13,369 nt of DNA from Trebonia sp036501515 (GTDB taxonomy: Bacteria; Actinomycetota; Actinomycetes; Streptosporangiales; Streptosporangiaceae): NCBI GenBank assembly GCA_036501515.1, contig DASYAD010000133.1, positions 1 to 13,369 of the forward strand. The letters are read 5' to 3'. Under the pieces are notes generated by a model. The model searched no databases and was not told the origin of the DNA. It saw nothing but the letters and a program-made list of their open reading frames with translations. Below, in pieces: positions 12,143 through 13,369 of the stretch. The position numbers and the translations under genes are program-made. The stretch's first letter is position 1; every line of letters begins with the position of its first letter.

Positions 12143-12493
12143 ATGAGCCACCTGCCGATATCCGGAGAGCAGCCGGTCGTGCCGCTGCCGGAGCGCGAGC
12201 CTGCGGCGATCCGTGCGGCCGTGGCGCGCCTGGACCCGGCAGCTCTGGCGAGGTTTGAGGCGGATTGGACGGCGGCGACTGCCCGCGCGCGGGATGAGTA
12301 CAGCCTGCTCCCGGCCCGGTACTTCGTTGAGCACTGGTTCAGCTGGGTTGCCGTTGCGCGCTGGCCGGAACTCGCCGCACGGCTCCGCGCCTGCGAGCGC
12401 GTCGTCGCCGAGTCGCCGGACCGCGCGGAGCGACGCGAGGCAGCGGCGGAAATCAGTCAGATCCTGCGGCAGGCCGAGACCATCAGGGCATGA
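12143..12493 (+). CDS. DUF6247-like small protein, candidate antitoxin
   Basis: 116 residues, start ATG 12143 with no ribosome site (see the -10 element at 12130). The core pattern DPAALARFEADWTAATARARDEYSLLPARYFVEHWFSWVAVARWPELAARLRACERVV resembles the actinobacterial DUF6247 group: an AxFexe...a...A...dl.p....le.W...A pattern with a mostly helical prediction. The gene overlaps the next one by four bases (ATGA), the antitoxin-first layout of type II toxin-antitoxin pairs. The family call is from remembered pattern, not a search. Antitoxin function is inferred from size, order and overlap. Confidence 0.7.
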   Translation: MSHLPISGEQPVVPLPEREPAAIRAAVARLDPAALARFEADWTAATARARDEYSLLPARYFVEHWFSWVAVARWPELAARLRACERVVAESPDRAERREAAAEISQILRQAETIRA

Positions 12494-12768
12494 GCGACTG
12501 GACGTGGGAGTACGTCCCGGACGCGGCCAACGTGGTGGGCGGGCTCACCCGGGCGCAGATTGACCAGGTGGAAAGTCTCGCTGCCCGGATCGCCGACGCC
12601 GTCGCTGTGCGTCGGATCGGTACGCCGTTTGACGCGGCTGAAGCGGTGTCTAACGTCAAGAGCTATGGCGATGGTCCGGTGATGATCTGGTTCCTCGAGG
12701 ATTACCGGGATGATGTCGTCCTAGTCGTGCGAGTCCAGCATTTCGAGCTGCCTGATCCCACGGGCTGA
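12490..12768 (+). CDS. Small protein, candidate RelE/ParE-like toxin partner
   Basis: 92 residues, with its ATG inside the ATGA overlap with the upstream gene. The order is an N-terminal strand (WTWEYVPDAAN), two helices (TRAQIDQVESLAARIADAVAVRR), then strands (VSNVKSYGDGPVMIWFLEDY and DDVVLVVRVQHFEL). This is the alpha-alpha-beta-beta-beta arrangement and length of RelE/ParE-fold toxins, but the usual basic catalytic residues are scarce near the C-terminus, so activity is uncertain. Tight coupling to the DUF6247-like gene is the main reason for the call. It may be a non-toxin small partner. Confidence 0.6.
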   Translation: MSDWTWEYVPDAANVVGGLTRAQIDQVESLAARIADAVAVRRIGTPFDAAEAVSNVKSYGDGPVMIWFLEDYRDDVVLVVRVQHFELPDPTG

Positions 12769-12789
12769 GCGCACGGTCATGGGCCCTGT

Positions 12790-13369
12790 GTGATCCAAAC
12801 CACGATGCAAAAGTGGAGTCACCCCTGCGAGCTGCTGCTGCGCGCCCGGCTGGTCCCCGGCCGGGCAGGGGCCGACACCCCGGTGATCGCGCACATCCCG
12901 CTGTCGGCGCTGCGCGCCCTACCCGGCGCCCCCGACCTGGAGGACGCCTGGATCCGGGCCCGCCTCGGCCAGGACGGCTACCTGGCCGGCAAAGACGCCG
13001 AGACAGCCGCGTGCGACGCCCGGAGCGTCCCGGTCGTCACCGCCAGCACCAGCCCGACGTGATCGACAAGATGATCGCCCTCGCCCGCACCCCTTCCCGG
13101 GCACTGCCACCCCAGGCCTGGCACGCGCTGCGCCACGCGATGACCCGCCTGGCCGTCGACTTGGTCTCCGGACCCGCCGGCCTCGCCGCCCTCCTGCGCC
13201 AGAGCCTGCTGGACCAACCGTGGAACACCCCCAGCCTGCCCCTCGACACCGGCTACTCCGAGTCGATCCCCGGCCACATCCGCCGCGCCGTCCAGCTCCG
13301 CGACCAGCACTGCACCTGGCCCCGCTGCGACCGCCCCGCCGCCTGCTGCGACGTCCACCACCTGCGCCG
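12790..13369 (+). pseudogene. DUF222/HNH endonuclease remnant: 5'-truncated and frameshifted
   Basis: From about 12840 the reading RARLVPGRAGADTPVIAHIPLSALRALPGAPDLEDAWIRARLGQDGYLAG is the middle of a DUF222 (PF02720) protein. That frame stops at 13060-13062. The match continues in another frame (from about 13047: HQPDVIDKMIALAR) to the HNH motif region near the window end (RDQHCTWPRCDRPAACCDVHHLR), which runs off the edge. So there is one frameshift between about 13039 and 13047, and the usual 200 or more N-terminal residues are missing. The start of the open frame (12790-12838) is the 38-bp repeat, not DUF222 sequence. Such HNH genes are multicopy in many actinomycetes and often decay. Confidence 0.75.
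12801..12838 (+). repeat. 38-bp direct repeat, right copy
   Basis: Begins CACGATGCAAAAGTGG and ends GAGCTGCTGC. It joins directly onto the DUF222 remnant at 12839-12840, so it marks the breakpoint of the truncated endonuclease gene. Confidence 0.75.

Overview
The window is very GC-rich (low-GC pockets only near 11,200-12,100) and reads as chromosomal DNA of an actinomycete. Genus cannot be named from this sequence. Support comes from GTG and TTG starts, an apparent leaderless promoter, a DUF222/HNH-type endonuclease remnant, a DUF6247-like gene, and strong G/C bias at third codon positions.

Layout. (1) 1-960, minus strand: a Nudix-fold protein with a degenerate catalytic box, then the N-terminus of a metal-dependent amidohydrolase cut by the window edge. 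Between and inside them sits a cluster of short repeats: an 18-bp box in three copies, two 39-40 bp hairpins and a 24-bp tandem duplication. The repeats supply codons to both genes. (2) 961-1228: a G-tract-rich tandem repeat block separating the Nudix gene from the divergent lspA. (3) 1229-3817, plus strand: lspA (signal peptidase II), then a two-gene membrane redox module made of a ferric-reductase-like flavocytochrome and an FMN-binding-domain protein. (4) 3842-3877: a terminator-like hairpin between convergent genes. (5) 3919-11158: two divergent transcription units around a 142-bp control region at 7412-7553. The minus arm is VOC protein, GntR/FCD regulator, a beta-hydroxyacid dehydrogenase with its own promoter region, and an M24-fold hydrolase. 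The plus arm is a fused E1 alpha-beta 2-oxoacid dehydrogenase overlapping an E2 acyltransferase. (6) 11159-12838: a patch bounded by 38-bp imperfect direct repeats, holding an unrecognised 177-aa gene and a two-gene toxin-antitoxin-like pair. (7) 12790-13369: a frameshifted, 5'-truncated DUF222/HNH endonuclease pseudogene running off the window.

How it fits together. The central cluster looks like a GntR-controlled catabolic pathway. An M24-fold hydrolase or lyase opens a substrate, a 3-hydroxyisobutyrate-dehydrogenase-like enzyme oxidises a hydroxy acid, and the E1/E2 complex decarboxylates a 2-oxoacid to an acyl-CoA. The VOC enzyme's step is unknown and E3 must come from elsewhere. The substrate cannot be read from sequence. 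The best candidates for something undescribed are this cluster, with its altered M24 metal site and paired operator-like motifs, and the repeat cluster at 287-531.
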